A stretch of 6,200 nucleotides of DNA from Candidatus Poribacteria bacterium (GTDB lineage Bacteria > Poribacteria > WGA-4E > GCA-2687025), in assembly GCA_002687025.1 (NCBI GenBank), contig NYZG01000178.1:1-6200 (forward strand), given 5' to 3'. How positions within the stretch are numbered: the first letter of the stretch is position 1; each line of letters starts with the position of its first letter. The position numbers and the translations under genes are program-made. A model generated the notes under the pieces. That model ran no database searches. It worked only from the letters and a program-made list of their open reading frames with translations, and was not told the origin of the DNA. Shown here one piece after another: positions 4,087-6,200 of the stretch.

Positions 4087-6200
4087 CATACGCCTCCCAA
4101 CGGGGCGCCCATGAGCGCGGCGTGCGCGGCCCGCGCGTGGAACGCTATGTGGCCGTGTTCGTGATCCATCAGCGTTTCCACGGTGGATGCCACGGAGGCC
4201 GCCTTGACACCCGCGTCTTCCAGCGCCGTCAGGGCCGCCAACCGGACGCTGAGGAGTTCGCCTTCATCGACAAGCTTAGCCAACACCGCATCATAGGCCC
4301 CAAGCTTGACGAGAGCGGTCGCGGCATGGCGTCGCACGGTTTCGTCGGCGTCGGTCGCCAACGACTCGGATAGGCCCGGCACGGCGTCGGTCGCGCCCAG
4401 TTCGCCCAGGGCGATCGGCACGTCGCGTCGCTCTTCGACGCTTCGCGCGTTCTTCAGCAGGTCCACCAACACCGCCGACAGCGTGTGATCGTGTGTCAGA
4501 CCCATCGACTGGATGGCGAACCGGCGGACGTGCAGGTCGGCGTGTTCCAGGACGCGCATCAGGGCCGGTACGGTCTCCGCGCTCCTGATGGCTCCCATGG
4601 CGTGCGGAACCTGGCGCCGGACGTGTATGGAGTGCCAGACGTCGTTCACGAGCTCCTCGAGGTACGGCAGCAACTCCGGCGCGGGCTCGAACGCCTTGGC
4701 CGCGCGGCTCGCCGTTTCCCAATACACGTAGTGCTCATCCGCGCCGATCTTGCCGACGGTGAGTTCCATCGGGTCCAGCAGCACGGCCGTCAGGGCCTCG
4801 CCGCCGGGCTCGAGGTCTATGGCCGCCAACGCCGTCGCGGCCGCGCCCCGCACGGCATCGGTCTCGCCTCGATCGCCGACGACGTGCGAGAGATGCGCCA
4901 CCGCGGCGTCCGCGTCGGCAACGCCGCAAGCGACGATCACGGCCGTGCGTAGCGCGCCGACTTCGCGAGCCAACAGCTCGACGAGTGTGGAGCGCGCGCC
5001 ATCGGTCTTGAGTGCCCCTAGCGCCGCGATCGCCGCGGTGCGCACCGAGTCCGGCTGCCGGCGGCCCTTCACGAGCCGCGTGATGGCCGGCTCCGCCGAC
5101 TTCACGCGCATGGTCGCCAGGGCCGTCGCGGCCGTTGCCCGCATTGTGGGGTATTCGGAGTCCAGGGCCTGGACGAACGCGTCCATCGCTTCGGTTGCCC
5201 GAATCTCACTCAGCGCCCAGAGGGCCGCATTGCGGATGCGGGACCATTCGGACGCGTCGGCCGCGACTGCCAGCAGAGCCGGCACGGCCGATCGCTGCTT
5301 GAGGCGGCCCAGCGCCTCGGCTGCGAACTGCCGCACACGCGGGCTGTCGTCGGTCTTCATGAGGTCGATGGCGCCGTCGACGGCGTCGATGCCCGCGACA
5401 ACGCCGACAACATAGAGCGTCTGGGCGCGCACCTTCGGATCGAGGTGTGTGAAGCCGGCGGCGATCGGATCGGCCGCGCCGGGGCCGTCGATCTTTACGC
5501 GATCTCTGGCGACGATCACCAAAGACGCGCTCACGCGGGCGAACAGGCTTGGTGAGAGTTCCTCGTCGGCGTCGAGATGCGTCCCGCGCAGCACCTCGGC
5601 CAGGCCGCGCAAGGTAGGCTCTATCCTGATGTCCCTCAGCGTATGCGCGGCCTCCACGCGGGCCGTCTCGTAATCGTCGTCGCGTATCGTGCGGAGGAGG
5701 TGGGGCACGGACTCCTCGCCCTTGATGGTCACCAACGCAAACGCCGACGCGGCGCGCACCGCGCCCACTTCGTCCTCACGCATCGACTTGATGACGGCCT
5801 CGCGGCCCTTCGCCAACTCCTTCAGAGCCCGCGCTGCCGCCTGACGCACCGCCGCCCTCTGATCGTCCTCGAGCACCTCGATTAGAAGCGGGGCGGCATC
5901 GGCCCCCTTTATCTTTCGGTACGCGTGGACGACCTCTGTGCGCACGAGGCTTGGGATCACCTTCACCTCGCGGAAGTTCCGATAGCCGGCCTCCCAGCCG
6001 AGGGACTTCCATCGGTCGTTGAGCCCCGTTTCGTTGCCGTATAGCTTCTTCAGGCGACGCAGGAAGTCTCGCTGTTCCTCACGCCGGACGGTCAGGATTT
6101 CCGCGAGAGCCGGGGCGGCGTCTACCGACTTCGCCGCGCGCTCTCCAAGCGCCCAGGCCGCTGTCTTGCGTAGCGTATCCGGCTCCTTCTCGTCCAGGAG
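4086..6200 (-). CDS. HEAT-repeat (PBS-lyase-like) protein, 5' partial
   Basis: The frame is open to the right edge without a stop, giving 704 visible residues; the start lies outside the window. The GTG at 5966 (residue 79) is internal, because the sequence before it already contains a repeat (LRKTAAWALGER). I count about 20 units of roughly 31 residues, each with a core like VRxxAAxALGxL, for example VRQFAAEALGRL, VRTAAIAALGAL and VRRHAATALVKL. These are paired helices stacking into a curved solenoid for protein binding. Two stretches break the pattern: residues about 38-80, charged and aromatic-rich (RREEQRDFLRRLKKLYG), and about 480-530, around DEHYVYWETAS. The C-terminus has a His cluster (DHEHGHIAFH). 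PBS-lyase-like HEAT proteins range from bilin lyases to scaffolds; I cannot assign a partner or activity. The TGA at 4088-4086 overlaps the aldolase start, so the two genes form an operon. Location is unknown without the N-terminus. Confidence 0.88.
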   Translation of the reverse strand, partial: LLDEKEPDTLRKTAAWALGERAAKSVDAAPALAEILTVRREEQRDFLRRLKKLYGNETGLNDRWKSLGWEAGYRNFREVKVIPSLVRTEVVHAYRKIKGADAAPLLIEVLEDDQRAAVRQAAARALKELAKGREAVIKSMREDEVGAVRAASAFALVTIKGEESVPHLLRTIRDDDYETARVEAAHTLRDIRIEPTLRGLAEVLRGTHLDADEELSPSLFARVSASLVIVARDRVKIDGPGAADPIAAGFTHLDPKVRAQTLYVVGVVAGIDAVDGAIDLMKTDDSPRVRQFAAEALGRLKQRSAVPALLAVAADASEWSRIRNAALWALSEIRATEAMDAFVQALDSEYPTMRATAATALATMRVKSAEPAITRLVKGRRQPDSVRTAAIAALGALKTDGARSTLVELLAREVGALRTAVIVACGVADADAAVAHLSHVVGDRGETDAVRGAAATALAAIDLEPGGEALTAVLLDPMELTVGKIGADEHYVYWETASRAAKAFEPAPELLPYLEELVNDVWHSIHVRRQVPHAMGAIRSAETVPALMRVLEHADLHVRRFAIQSMGLTHDHTLSAVLVDLLKNARSVEERRDVPIALGELGATDAVPGLSESLATDADETVRRHAATALVKLGAYDAVLAKLVDEGELLSVRLAALTALEDAGVKAASVASTVETLMDHEHGHIAFHARAAHAALMGAPLGGV
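4093..4098 (-). promoter_or_regulatory. Ribosome binding site deciding the aldolase start
   Basis: GGGAGG on the minus strand lies within the last codons of the HEAT gene. It is 6 nt from the ATG at 4086 and 3 nt from the ATG at 4089, which favours the second. It suggests the aldolase can be initiated directly as well as by re-initiation after the HEAT stop. Confidence 0.65.

Noticed and set aside
2948..4114. A 388-codon plus-strand frame crossing the hydrolase start and the aldolase
   Set aside because: Its translation is Ser/Arg/Thr-rich without recognisable motifs and it lies antisense to the well-supported aldolase.
4485..5415. Plus-strand frames inside the HEAT gene
   Set aside because: Mirror images of the periodic, Ala-rich HEAT coding sequence; the minus frame has regular helix repeats and is open for more than 2 kb.
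4100..6200. Periodic DNA pattern of about 90-95 bases that might suggest a repeat array
   Set aside because: The period is that of HEAT units at protein level; the DNA copies are too diverged to be a tandem repeat or CRISPR-like array.

Overview
The window is a GC-rich stretch of bacterial chromosome with six recognisable protein genes. One is cut by the left edge and one by the right edge. Five genes lie on the minus strand; only the leftmost one is on the plus strand. High GC, dense packing, a consensus-like sigma-70 promoter, Shine-Dalgarno (SD) sites and a probable lipoprotein point to an ordinary bacterium. Nothing here fixes the phylum. I see no rRNA, tRNA, transposase, CRISPR array or phage gene.

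Left part (1-1560): the end of a tandem-GNAT acetyltransferase (plus strand) runs into, tail to tail, a compact type II toxin-antitoxin operon on the minus strand. The operon holds a BrnT-family RelE-like toxin, then an overlapping Xre-type helix-turn-helix antitoxin in place of the ribbon-helix-helix BrnA usually paired with BrnT. It has a near-consensus promoter (TTGACC, 17 nt, TATAGT). A GTCTAG-based inverted repeat sits over the -10 box and the expected transcription start, where an autorepressor would bind. A perfect 8-bp hairpin follows the antitoxin stop.

Middle part (1561-3438): about 250 bp of non-coding DNA with one 8-bp inverted repeat, then a minus-strand penicillin-binding-protein/class C beta-lactamase-fold serine hydrolase. 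It has a probable lipoprotein signal peptide and a C-terminal transmembrane helix. Its 230-bp upstream gap contains a long, strong hairpin just ahead of the start codon.

Right part (3439-6200): a minus-strand pair. A long HEAT-repeat protein, whose start lies beyond the window, overlaps by one or four bases with a KDPG/4-hydroxy-2-oxoglutarate aldolase (Eda family). The two are probably translationally coupled. Why a HEAT scaffold should be coupled to a sugar-acid aldolase is not evident from the sequence.

The most informative element is the toxin-antitoxin operon with its readable promoter and operator. I did not find a clearly new system; the other observations are modest.
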